This document shows positions 16,578 to 24,835 of a DNA stretch of 64,000 bases, one piece after another. The position numbers were made by a program, and so were the translations under genes. The DNA is taken from positions 3,446,001-3,510,000 of the forward strand of contig CP119325.1 in assembly GCA_029202525.1 (NCBI GenBank), read 5' to 3'. The stretch's first letter is position 1, and every line of letters begins with the position of its first letter. Source of the stretch: Candidatus Pseudomonas phytovorans (GTDB lineage: Bacteria > Pseudomonadota > Gammaproteobacteria > Pseudomonadales > Pseudomonadaceae). The notes beneath the pieces were generated by a model. It did not search any database. It was given only the letters and a program-made list of their open reading frames with translations, and was not told where the DNA came from.

Positions 16578-17429
16578 ATGAAACGTCTGCTGAGCACGCT
16601 GCTGATCCTCACCGCCCTGGGCCTGCAAAGTGGTTGCAGCCTGCGCGAACCCATGTCGGCCGAACAGGACTCGGAAACCCCGACCCTGACACCCCGGGCC
16701 TCGACCTATTACGACCTGATCAACATGCCACGGCCCAAAGGCCGGCTTATGGCCGTGGTGTACGGCTTCCGCGACCAGACCGGGCAGTACAAACCCACCC
16801 CGGCCAGCTCGTTCTCCACCAGCGTCACCCAAGGCGCGGCCAGCATGCTGATGGACGCCCTGAGCGCCAGTGGCTGGTTTGTGGTACTGGAGCGTGAAGG
16901 CCTGCAGAACCTGCTGACCGAGCGCAAGATCATCCGCGCTTCGCAGAAAAAGCCTGACGTGGCGGAGAACATCGCGGCTGAACTGCCCCCACTGCAGGCC
17001 GCGAACCTGATGCTCGAAGGCGGCATCATCGCTTACGACACCAACGTGCGCAGCGGCGGCGAGGGTGCCCGCTACCTGGGGATCGACATCTCCCGCGAGT
17101 ACCGCGTCGACCAGGTGACCGTGAACCTGCGCGCGGTGGACGTGCGTACCGGGCAGGTGTTGGCCAACGTGATGACCAGCAAGACCATCTACTCGGTCGG
17201 GCGCAGTGCCGGGGTGTTCAAGTTCATCGAGTTCAAGAAGCTGCTGGAGGCTGAGGTGGGGTACACCACCAATGAGCCGGCGCAGCTGTGCGTGCTGTCG
17301 GCGATCGAGTCGGCGGTGGGGCATTTGCTGGCGCAGGGGATTGAACGGCGGTTGTGGCAGGTATCGGGGGATGCGGGGGATGGCAAGGCTACGGTGGACA
17401 AGTTCTTGAGCCAGAATCAGCAGCCTTGA
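16578..17429 (+). CDS. csgG: Curli secretion channel lipoprotein CsgG
   Basis: The 283-residue protein has a lipobox (ALGLQSGCSL). The CsgG core is very well conserved: LMAVVYGFRDQTGQYKP followed by PASSFSTSVTQGAASMLMDAL, then WFVVLEREGLQNLLTERKII. CsgG forms a nonameric outer-membrane channel for unfolded curli subunits. It stands last in the cluster, so a second outer-membrane pore is encoded beside the secretin. The substrate is not encoded nearby. The last 25 residues (from about 17340) are the least conserved. Confidence 0.95.
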   Translation: MKRLLSTLLILTALGLQSGCSLREPMSAEQDSETPTLTPRASTYYDLINMPRPKGRLMAVVYGFRDQTGQYKPTPASSFSTSVTQGAASMLMDALSASGWFVVLEREGLQNLLTERKIIRASQKKPDVAENIAAELPPLQAANLMLEGGIIAYDTNVRSGGEGARYLGIDISREYRVDQVTVNLRAVDVRTGQVLANVMTSKTIYSVGRSAGVFKFIEFKKLLEAEVGYTTNEPAQLCVLSAIESAVGHLLAQGIERRLWQVSGDAGDGKATVDKFLSQNQQP

Positions 17430-17440
17430 TCGACCTTGAG

Positions 17441-17590
17441 GGCCTCTTCGCGGGTAAACCCGCTCCCAGAAGTACGGCGTCGTTCTTGAGGGCACACCGT
17501 ACCTGTGGGAGCGGGCAAGCCCGCGAAGCAGGCGACGCGGTGGACGGCACCGGCAACGCCGGTGATCGCCGGCAAGCCAGCTCCCACAGG
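17441..17590. repeat. REP cluster after csgG
   Basis: Three REP copies lie in the 303-base gap between csgG and the sigma-54 regulator: about 17441-17469 (forward), 17502-17528 (reverse) and 17565-17590 (a variant beginning ATCGCCGGCAAGCC). Rho-independent terminator features are not obvious. The REPs separate the secretion cluster from the amine cluster. No further feature is seen in 17591-17732. Confidence 0.85.
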
Positions 17591-17732
17591 GATTGCGCCA
17601 GCTTCAAGTAACCAGCCCAGCTATACCCCAATCCATCCACTACCAGATGACGCCCGGCCATTTCTCCCGCACACTGCGGAAAATTCCCAAGCCCGTCTCC
17701 CGCCACCTTGCGGGGCACAGCCGGAGTAGAAA

Positions 17733-19643
17733 ATGGCGCGACAATTAATAACAAACGCCCACGACCCGCTGCACGAATCCCGCCAGGCCCGCCTGAAGCT
17801 GGCCAGTGAAGGCGAGCTGCCGCTGGGCATGCTGCGCGACGAGATCGACGCCTCCTGGCGCCGCAGCCTGGGCCATGGCCTGGACAGCCTGCAAGGCGAG
17901 CAAGTTGGCCTGGGCCTGGAACACGGCCATGACTTGCGTACCTTGCTGGAACGCAACCGCCTGCTGGTCGATGCCGTTACTCCCGAACTCGACTACCTTG
18001 TCTCGCGTCAGGGCAAGGCTGGCATCATCATCCTTGGCGATGCCAAGGCCAACGTGCTGGCCATCGAGGGCCAGACCCATGTGCTCAGCCGCGAGGGCCT
18101 GCGCGACCTGCAACCGGGTAGCTGTTGGAGCGAAACACTGCGTGGCACCAATGCCATCGGTACAGCGGTGGTGGAAGGCCGCCCTACACTCATCAATTGC
18201 GGCGAGCATTATCTAGACCGCCTCAGCCCGTTCTCCTGCACATCCGTCCCCCTGCGCGACCCGCATGGCGAGGTGATCGGTGTGCTCGACATCACCCGCG
18301 AAGGGGTGATGGCGCAACCGCAGGACAGCCTGTCGACGCTGATGCTGGCGGCCGGCAACATCGAAAGCCGCATGTTCGGCCTGTGCCACCCGGAACAACT
18401 CGTGCTGGCGTTCCACAGCCGCCCGCAATACCTCAACAGTGCCTGGCATGGCCTGCTTGCGCTGAGCCTGGACGGTGAAGTGCTGGCGGCCAACGACAGC
18501 GCCTGCCAGTTGTTGCAGGTGCCGCGCCAGGAGCTGATTGGCCGACGCAGCGCTGACCTGCTCGGTGAACGCTCACCTGCGTTTATTGCGCGCCTTTGGC
18601 AGGGCGGTGTGAGCAGTGTGCAGACGGCCAAGGGCGAGTTCTATTTCCGTGCCCTGCAGCTGCCGCGCCATGGCCGGGTGAATGGCAGCACGCTGGCGAG
18701 CAAGCCGGCGCAGGGCAGACAGGCGCCGGCACTTGAAGCGCTGGCCGGTGGTGACCCACGTTTGGCGCGCAACCTGCGCATGGCCCGTCAGGGGCTGGGC
18801 AATGGCCTGCCGGTGCTACTACTGGGCGAGACTGGGACCGGCAAGGAGGTAGTCGCCCGGGCGCTGCACCAGGCCAGTCCGCGCGCCGACAAACCGTTTG
18901 TGGCCGTCAACTGCGCGGCCATCCCCGAAGGGCTGATCGAATCCGAGCTGTTCGGCTACCGCGAGGGTGCGTTCACCGGCTCGCGCCGGGGTGGCATGGT
19001 CGGGCGGCTGATGCAGGCCCATGGTGGCACGTTGTTCCTCGACGAAATCGGCGACATGCCGCTGGCCTTGCAGGCGCGTCTGCTGCGGGTGTTACAGGAG
19101 CGCCGGGTTGCACCGTTGGGGGCGGGTGACGAACAGGATATCGATGTAGCGCTGATCTGCGCTACCCACCGCGACCTCAAACGCCTGGTGCAGGAACAAC
19201 ACTTCCGTGAAGACCTGTACTACCGGGTTAACGGTGTGTCGTTGCGTCTGCCGGCGTTGCGCGAGCGTGACGACCTGACGGCGATCATCCAGGGCTTGCT
19301 GGACAAGTCCGATGCACGTGGTGTCACTCTGGACCCAGCGTTAAGTGCCTTGCTCGAAGGCTTCGACTGGCCAGGCAACATCCGCCAGCTGGAAATGGTG
19401 GTGCGTACCGCGCTGGCCATGCGTGAAGAGGGCGAGCATGTGCTCACTCTGGATCACCTTACAGACTGCCTGCTGGATGAACTGGCCAGCAGCACAGCGC
19501 CCTCCGGCAGCCTGAAGGACAACGAGCTGGAACAGATCCGTGGGGCGCTGGCGCGCCACCAGGGCAACGTTTCCGCCGCTGCCGAGGCGCTGGGCATCAG
19601 CCGGGCGACGCTCTACCGCAAGCTCAAACAGTTGCGTGGCTGA
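17733..19643 (+). CDS. Sigma-54-dependent transcriptional activator (AcoR type), likely regulator of the amine locus
   Basis: The 636-residue protein has an N-terminal GAF-like sensor region (about 60-200), a PAS-like segment (about 225-300) and an AAA+ domain. The AAA+ domain shows Walker A GETGTGKE (about residues 365-372), the sigma-54 contact loop GAFTGS (about 412) and Walker B GGTLFLDEIGD. A Fis-type helix-turn-helix (NVSAAAEALGISRATLYRKL) closes it. The N-terminal layout (DEIDASWRRSLGHGLD) is that of AcoR-like activators. It leads an operon with qhpF, qhpE and qhpG. A strong sigma-54 promoter stands before the aldehyde dehydrogenase gene of the same locus, so it probably activates amine catabolism in response to substrate. 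Confidence 0.92.
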   Translation: MARQLITNAHDPLHESRQARLKLASEGELPLGMLRDEIDASWRRSLGHGLDSLQGEQVGLGLEHGHDLRTLLERNRLLVDAVTPELDYLVSRQGKAGIIILGDAKANVLAIEGQTHVLSREGLRDLQPGSCWSETLRGTNAIGTAVVEGRPTLINCGEHYLDRLSPFSCTSVPLRDPHGEVIGVLDITREGVMAQPQDSLSTLMLAAGNIESRMFGLCHPEQLVLAFHSRPQYLNSAWHGLLALSLDGEVLAANDSACQLLQVPRQELIGRRSADLLGERSPAFIARLWQGGVSSVQTAKGEFYFRALQLPRHGRVNGSTLASKPAQGRQAPALEALAGGDPRLARNLRMARQGLGNGLPVLLLGETGTGKEVVARALHQASPRADKPFVAVNCAAIPEGLIESELFGYREGAFTGSRRGGMVGRLMQAHGGTLFLDEIGDMPLALQARLLRVLQERRVAPLGAGDEQDIDVALICATHRDLKRLVQEQHFREDLYYRVNGVSLRLPALRERDDLTAIIQGLLDKSDARGVTLDPALSALLEGFDWPGNIRQLEMVVRTALAMREEGEHVLTLDHLTDCLLDELASSTAPSGSLKDNELEQIRGALARHQGNVSAAAEALGISRATLYRKLKQLRG

Positions 19644-19644
19644 C

Positions 19645-21378
19645 GTGGGCGGACTGTTCGCAAGGCTGGTGGACTCCAGCGACCCTGTACTCATGCGCCA
19701 GGCGCTGGCCTGGCTGTATAGCTTCGTGCGCCCGCACCGGCGTGCGATTGGGCTGTTGCTCGGCTTGTCGCTGGGCGCCTCGCTACTGGCATTGGCACAG
19801 CCCTGGCTGGTCAAGACGCTGATCGACGAGGGGCTGTTGGCCAAGGACTACCAGACCCTCTGGCACATGGCGGCAATCATGATCGGGGTCGGGCTGCTTG
19901 GCACCGTGCTGGCCGGGGTCAACCGTTACCTGCATACGCAGTTGTCAGGGCGCATTCTGTTTGCCCTGCGGGATGACCTGTACCGCCACCTGCAGCAATT
20001 GTCGCCGACGTTTTATGGGCGACGGCGCATGGGCGACATTCTTTCGCGGCTGGACGGCGATGTGGCCGAGATCCAGCGCTTTGCCGTGGATTCACTGTTC
20101 TCGGCGGTGTCGGCAGTGATTGGTCTGGTGGGCGCGGTGGCGTTGATGCTGATGCTGTCTTGGCAATTGTCATTGTTGCTGGCATTGCTGGTGCCGATTG
20201 AAGTGCTGTGGCTGCGCTGGATGCGGCGCAAGGTGGAGCGCGAAGTGCGCAACCTGCGTGAGCGTTCGGCAGATGTGTCCTCGTTTCTGGTCGAGACCTT
20301 GCCGGCGATGAAGTTCATTCAGGCGGCCGGCCAGCAAGGCCGCGAGGCAGGGCGGCTGGATCAGCTTGGCCAGGGTTACATGCGCCAGTTGCTGAAGGTA
20401 CAGGTTACCGAATTCTTCACTCAGGCCATCCCCGGCACGCTCACCTCCTGGTGCCGTGCCTGCGCGTTCCTGGTCGGCGGCTGGTGGGTGATTCAGGGCA
20501 CCTGGCAGTTGGGTGCTCTGATCGCTTTTTCCACTTACATGGGCATGGCGGTGGGGCCGGTACAGAGTCTGCTTGGCCTGTATGTGGCAGTGCAGCGCAT
20601 GGCGGTTAGCCTGGGGCGGGTGATGGAGCTGAAGCGTGAGGCCGTGGCCGTGCGCCCGGCAGCCAACCCGCAGCCCATTCCCGACGGGCCGGGCGAGTTG
20701 CGCCTCGAGGCGCTGAGTTTTGCCCATGAAGGGCGGCAAGGCGCCGTACTGCAGAACGTGCAGGTGTGCGTACCGGGCGGCCTTAAGGTGGCCATCAGCG
20801 GTGCCTCGGGGGTGGGCAAGTCGACCCTGATCGACCTGCTGCAGCGTTTCTACGACCCTGACGCCGGGCGCATCCTGCTGGATGGTACCGATCTGCGCGA
20901 CTTGGACCTGGCCGCGCTGCGCCGGCGCATCGCGGTGGTCAGCCAGGACATCGTGTTGTTCCGTGGCACCCTGGCGCAGAACCTGGCCTACGGCGTACCC
21001 GAAGCCAGCCGTGCCGAACTGGAGCGGGTGGTACATCTGGCGCGACTGGACAGCTTGGTCGAAAGCCTGCCGTTGGGCCTGGACGGCCTGCTGGGCGAGC
21101 GTGGCCAGCAGTTGTCTGGTGGGCAGAAGCAACGCATCGCCATCGCCCGCGCAGTGCTGCAGGCCCCGGCGATTCTGGTGCTGGACGAGGCCACCTCGGC
21201 AGTGGACGAAGCCACCGAGCGCGAAGTGATCGCGGCCATCGACCAGCTATTCGCCGGCCGCACGCGCATCCTGATCAGCCACCGGGCTTCGACCCTGGCC
21301 GATGCCGACCTGCACTTGCAACTGCATGATGGTCAGTTGCAGGTGCTGGCGCAGGAGGTGCTGAAGCATGGGCACTGA
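19645..21378 (+). CDS. qhpF: ABC exporter for the amine dehydrogenase gamma subunit, QhpF
   Basis: The protein has about 577 residues from GTG 19645, right behind the regulator's stop; ATG 19693 is an alternative and neither has a strong ribosome site. Six transmembrane helices occupy residues 30-310. The nucleotide-binding domain has Walker A SGASGVGKST, signature LSGGQKQR, Walker B ILVLDEATSAVD and an H-loop ISHRAST. In Paracoccus, QhpF is the exporter required to move the cross-linked QhpC precursor to the periplasm. The position between the regulator and qhpE supports that role. The architecture is that of a half-transporter that dimerises. Confidence 0.88.
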   Translation: MGGLFARLVDSSDPVLMRQALAWLYSFVRPHRRAIGLLLGLSLGASLLALAQPWLVKTLIDEGLLAKDYQTLWHMAAIMIGVGLLGTVLAGVNRYLHTQLSGRILFALRDDLYRHLQQLSPTFYGRRRMGDILSRLDGDVAEIQRFAVDSLFSAVSAVIGLVGAVALMLMLSWQLSLLLALLVPIEVLWLRWMRRKVEREVRNLRERSADVSSFLVETLPAMKFIQAAGQQGREAGRLDQLGQGYMRQLLKVQVTEFFTQAIPGTLTSWCRACAFLVGGWWVIQGTWQLGALIAFSTYMGMAVGPVQSLLGLYVAVQRMAVSLGRVMELKREAVAVRPAANPQPIPDGPGELRLEALSFAHEGRQGAVLQNVQVCVPGGLKVAISGASGVGKSTLIDLLQRFYDPDAGRILLDGTDLRDLDLAALRRRIAVVSQDIVLFRGTLAQNLAYGVPEASRAELERVVHLARLDSLVESLPLGLDGLLGERGQQLSGGQKQRIAIARAVLQAPAILVLDEATSAVDEATEREVIAAIDQLFAGRTRILISHRASTLADADLHLQLHDGQLQVLAQEVLKHGH

Positions 21379-22045
21379 TGTATGCGTTGGCATCATCGAC
21401 AGCGGCTGCTCGCCGGAGCAGGCCTGTGGTCTGCTTGGCGCGCGGCGTTTCTGGCTGGAAGACGGCCAGTTGCGTGAAGGCGAAATGCTGCCCGATCAGC
21501 TCGGGCATGGCAGTGCGGTACTGGCCGGCCTGGAACGCGAAGCCGGTCCGGTACCGTTGCTGGTGGCCCAGGTGTTCAGCGACCAGGCCAGTACCAGTGC
21601 TTTGCAGGTGGCAGCCGCGCTGTTGTGGCTGGTGGAGGCCGGGGCCACGCTGGTCAACCTCAGCCTGGGGTTGCAGCAGGACCGGCCCGTGCTGCACCAG
21701 GCCTGCGCCGAAGCGCTGGCGGCTGGCGTGCTGTTGTGTGCATCCAGCCCGGCGCAAGGTGGGGCGGTGTACCCGGCTAGCTACCCTGGGGTGATTCGAC
21801 TGACCGGAGACGCGCGTTGCGCGCCTGGCGAGTGGTCCTGGCTTGGCACCCGGCAGGCGGACTTTGGCGGTTATGTTGGCGCGGGCGGCAGAGCGGGTGC
21901 GAGCCTGGGCTGTGCGGCTTTGACCGGAAGGATTGCGGCGTTGCTGCGTGACGAACCGGGTATGGATCGCCAGCAGATCCATGACTGGTTACGCGATCAC
22001 GCGACGTTCATCGGCCCGGAACGGCGGGGTGCCAGGCATGGCTGA
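21368..22045 (+). CDS. qhpE: Subtilisin-like processing protease QhpE
   Basis: The 225-residue protein is a compact S8 protease with all three catalytic residues visible: Asp11 in GIIDSG, His47 in GHGSAVLAG and Ser179 in GRAGASLGCAALTG. There is no signal peptide and no prodomain, so it acts inside the cell. In QHNDH biogenesis QhpE removes the 28-residue leader of QhpC after cross-linking. The start overlaps the qhpF stop by 11 bases, and the stop overlaps the qhpG start by 8. Confidence 0.88.
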   Translation: MGTDVCVGIIDSGCSPEQACGLLGARRFWLEDGQLREGEMLPDQLGHGSAVLAGLEREAGPVPLLVAQVFSDQASTSALQVAAALLWLVEAGATLVNLSLGLQQDRPVLHQACAEALAAGVLLCASSPAQGGAVYPASYPGVIRLTGDARCAPGEWSWLGTRQADFGGYVGAGGRAGASLGCAALTGRIAALLRDEPGMDRQQIHDWLRDHATFIGPERRGARHG

Positions 22046-23330
22046 GCCGCGCATAGTGGTGCTGGGCGCCGGCCCTGCGGGTGCTGCCACGGCCATTGGC
22101 CTGCGGCGGCTGGGCTACACCGTGACGGTGGTGTCCGAGTGGCGCCGTTTCGCAGCGGTTGAGGGGGTTTCGCAGCGGGTCCTGGAGGGCTTGCGGCATG
22201 CGGGCCTTGGCGGTGCCTTGAGCCAGGCGGCCATGCCGGCTACCCGGCAGGTGCACTGGAATGGCCAGCATCTGCATATGAACCAGGAGTTTTTGCTCGA
22301 CCGACAACGGTTTGACCGGGCGCTGCGTGACGACCTTCAGCGAGCAGGGGTGCACATGGTCGAGGGCCGCGTGCGTGAGGTGGTGCACGAGGGTTGTCAC
22401 CGTGTTCGTCTGGACGATGGGCAGGTGCTGATCGCTGATTTCCTCGTCGAGGCCCGGGGCCGCCAGGCACCGCTGCCCTCAGATCGCCTTCGCGGGCCGG
22501 AGACAGTCAGCCTGCTCAATGTCTGGCAGGGGAGCCCCGGGACGCCTGCTTCGGCAGTGGAAAGCCTGGAGGATGGTTGGGCGTGGATGGCGCGTCTTGA
22601 GGATGGCCGCTGTTACTGGCAGGTCACCCTGGACGCCGCTGGGCTGCCAGGCAAGTCCGGGCTGGCGGACTACTGCGCGGCGCGGCGTGGCCCTAGCGCG
22701 CTGGTGGCCGAGCTGTTCGATGCCCGGGCGCTGATGCCGGCAGAGGTGCATGCACGCAGCAGTACCGCGATTCTGGCCGGAGAATGCGTCGGACAGGACT
22801 GGATACGGGTGGGTGATGCCGCCATGGCGGTTGACCCGCTGTCGGGGAACGGCATTTTCCAGTCGTTGTCTTCGGCGTTGCAGGCGCCGGTGGTGATCAA
22901 TACGTTGCTGCGCAGGCCTGAGCGGGCTGCGTTGGCGCGTCAGTTTCACCAGCAACGGGTCGAGCAGCTGTTCTTGCGCTTTGCCCGGATTGGGCGGGAT
23001 TTCTACGCGCAGGAGCAGGAGCGCGCAGGGCAGCCGTTCTGGGAGCGACGACAAGGCTGGCCGGATGCGCAGCCACTGCATCAGGCGGCGGATTGGCAGG
23101 CCGTGCGGGTTGAGTGGCGGCCAGTGCTGCGTAATGGGCTGGTGGATGAGGCCGAAGTGGTGGTGACGGCGGACCAGCCGTTGGGGGTGTGGCATTTGCA
23201 GGGGGCGGAGTTGGCGCCTGTGGTGCGGGAAATTCGCAGTGGCCGGCCGGTTGAGACCGTGTTGTCTGGCTTGGCGGGTGAGCAGCAGATGACGGTGCGG
23301 CGCTGGCTGTTGGAGCAAGGGTTGGTTTGA
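22038..23330 (+). CDS. qhpG: FAD-dependent monooxygenase QhpG (CTQ cofactor formation)
   Basis: The 430-residue protein starts at ATG 22038. It has the N-terminal dinucleotide motif VVLGAGPAGAATAIGLRRLG, then a second FAD motif GDAAMAVDPLSGNGIFQSL near residue 258, as in group A flavin monooxygenases and tryptophan halogenase relatives. The halogenase WxWxIP signature is not seen. In the QHNDH pathway QhpG dihydroxylates the tryptophan of QhpC that becomes cysteine tryptophylquinone. The C-terminal 80 residues are an additional small domain. Confidence 0.85.
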   Translation: MAEPRIVVLGAGPAGAATAIGLRRLGYTVTVVSEWRRFAAVEGVSQRVLEGLRHAGLGGALSQAAMPATRQVHWNGQHLHMNQEFLLDRQRFDRALRDDLQRAGVHMVEGRVREVVHEGCHRVRLDDGQVLIADFLVEARGRQAPLPSDRLRGPETVSLLNVWQGSPGTPASAVESLEDGWAWMARLEDGRCYWQVTLDAAGLPGKSGLADYCAARRGPSALVAELFDARALMPAEVHARSSTAILAGECVGQDWIRVGDAAMAVDPLSGNGIFQSLSSALQAPVVINTLLRRPERAALARQFHQQRVEQLFLRFARIGRDFYAQEQERAGQPFWERRQGWPDAQPLHQAADWQAVRVEWRPVLRNGLVDEAEVVVTADQPLGVWHLQGAELAPVVREIRSGRPVETVLSGLAGEQQMTVRRWLLEQGLV

Positions 23331-23337
23331 GATTGCC

Positions 23338-23356
23338 GGGGCCGCAAAGCGGCCCC
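23338..23356. terminator. Hairpin between convergent qhpG and porin genes
   Basis: A perfect 8-bp stem, GGGGCCGC (23338-23345) and GCGGCCCC (23349-23356) with loop AAA, fills the 37-base convergent gap. It is followed by AAAA on the plus strand, and there is no strong T run on either side. It is probably a bidirectional transcription barrier, but is atypical as an intrinsic terminator. Confidence 0.55.
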
Positions 23357-23367
23357 AAAATCTCGAA

Positions 23368-24681
23368 TCAGAAGAAGGTGCCGACGATGAGTTGCAGATA
23401 GGTCCCGGTGTCCGTACCACCCAGCTGCGTGCCGCCATTGGCCGCACTGCGCTCCGGCTTGTAGAACCCCACCACCGGGCTGATCAGCAAGTGGTCGTTG
23501 ACCATCCATTCCACATACAGGTCCAGCTCGCGCCCTCCAAGGTTGCCTTGGTCGGTATCCAGCGTATCAAAATCGAAGTACAGCGCACCGACGGTCAGGT
23601 TATCGCGTGGCTTGCCCTTCAACGCCACATGGTGGACCTGGCTGTTCTTGTTGAACGGCCCGGCATAGTTGGCGGCCACTTCGCCCTGGAACCAGGTGCC
23701 GTAACCTCGGCTCAGGCCATAGAACAGTGGGTCGAAGCCCTCGGAAAATCGGCTGTAGCGGTAGGTGGCGGTGGGGGTCCAGGGCAGTTCGGAGAAGGTC
23801 CAGTTACCCTCCAGGTACCAGGCGTTCTCGCGCCCGCCGGTCTTGTCCTGGGTGACGTATTCGGCGGCCAGCTCCAGGTCTTTTACGCCGAGGTTGCCGC
23901 GCCCGCGCAGGCTGGCGGTGTCCATGCCGTCGCGGTGCTCCAGGCCCATGATCTGCGCGTAGCGCTGGTCCACATCGAGGCCGCGGATCCAGCTGAGGCC
24001 GACGGTGCCGTTGTCGCCGACATGCTCCAGATTGGCCACCGCCATTGAGGTGTCGGCCTGGTAATGGTTGTCGGACTTCAGCCACATCAGATCGCCGCGC
24101 CAGCCTTGCTTGCCACCCAGGCGCAGCACGGCGGTACGGTCGAAGGCCTTGCGGGCGGCCAGGTAGTAGGCGCCGCCGCGGTCGAAGTTGGCGCCCAGGT
24201 CGACCTTGCCCAGGTTGACCGGGTCGCCCTGGATCAGAAAGCCGTCACCCAGTGTCACCACCTGGCGGCCACCGGAAATGTCCACGCCGTCTTCGCCCAA
24301 CGCCGGGAACATGTTGCTTGAGCGCCAGCCCAGGTACAGGTCTTCGATGGCGGTGCGGCGCTCGTCGCCCAGGGTCAGGCCGGCAGCGTCGCCGTCGCCC
24401 CAGGTGGCGGAGCTGAGCAGGTTGAAAGCGCTGTAGAGGGTTCCGCTGTCTGCAAGGGCCTGGCTGCCGCTGAGGCCGTACTTGACGTACCCCTCCTGCC
24501 AGGCGGTGCTGCCGGGTTGGCGGTTGCCGGCCTGGTTGAAGCTTTCGTCGCTGTGGAAGACCCCGAACAGTGCTTCGAGGTCGGCGTTGAGGGTGGTGCC
24601 GTTCTGGTTGTACAGCTCGTAGGCTTGGGTGGCGGGTGCGGTCAACAGCAGGGCCAATGTGCAGGCGAGTGTGTGCTTCAT
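23368..24681 (-). CDS. Outer-membrane porin-like beta-barrel protein of the amine locus
   Basis: The 437-residue protein has a signal peptide (LACTLALLLTAPATQA). It is rich in alternating amphipathic strands with aromatic ends, and its C-terminus is YLQLIVGTFF, ending in Phe as outer-membrane barrels do. The sequence begins YELYNQNGTTLNADLEALFGVF, typical of Pseudomonas substrate-specific porins and alginate-export-type barrels. It has a GGAG site before ATG 24681. Placed between the two halves of the amine locus, it probably lets amines or aromatic acids enter the periplasm. Substrate choice is inference. Confidence 0.75.
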   Translation of the reverse strand: MKHTLACTLALLLTAPATQAYELYNQNGTTLNADLEALFGVFHSDESFNQAGNRQPGSTAWQEGYVKYGLSGSQALADSGTLYSAFNLLSSATWGDGDAAGLTLGDERRTAIEDLYLGWRSSNMFPALGEDGVDISGGRQVVTLGDGFLIQGDPVNLGKVDLGANFDRGGAYYLAARKAFDRTAVLRLGGKQGWRGDLMWLKSDNHYQADTSMAVANLEHVGDNGTVGLSWIRGLDVDQRYAQIMGLEHRDGMDTASLRGRGNLGVKDLELAAEYVTQDKTGGRENAWYLEGNWTFSELPWTPTATYRYSRFSEGFDPLFYGLSRGYGTWFQGEVAANYAGPFNKNSQVHHVALKGKPRDNLTVGALYFDFDTLDTDQGNLGGRELDLYVEWMVNDHLLISPVVGFYKPERSAANGGTQLGGTDTGTYLQLIVGTFF

Positions 24682-24732
24682 GGGTTTGCTCCATGGTTTT
24701 TATTGTTGTTTTTGGATTGCCTGTGCTGGCCC

Positions 24733-24820
24733 TATCGCCGGCAAGCCAGCTCCCACAAGTACGTCACAGGACCTCAGGGCAGTGGTTACCTGTGGGAGCG
24801 GGCGAGCCCGCGAAGAGGCC
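24733..24820. repeat. REP pair between porin and aldehyde dehydrogenase
   Basis: A REP variant at about 24733-24757 and an oppositely oriented copy at about 24789-24820 lie in the 154-base gap. The second ends 16 bases before the stop codon of the aldehyde dehydrogenase gene, so it probably caps that transcript. Confidence 0.85.
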
Positions 24821-24835
24821 AGATCAGGAGAGTGA

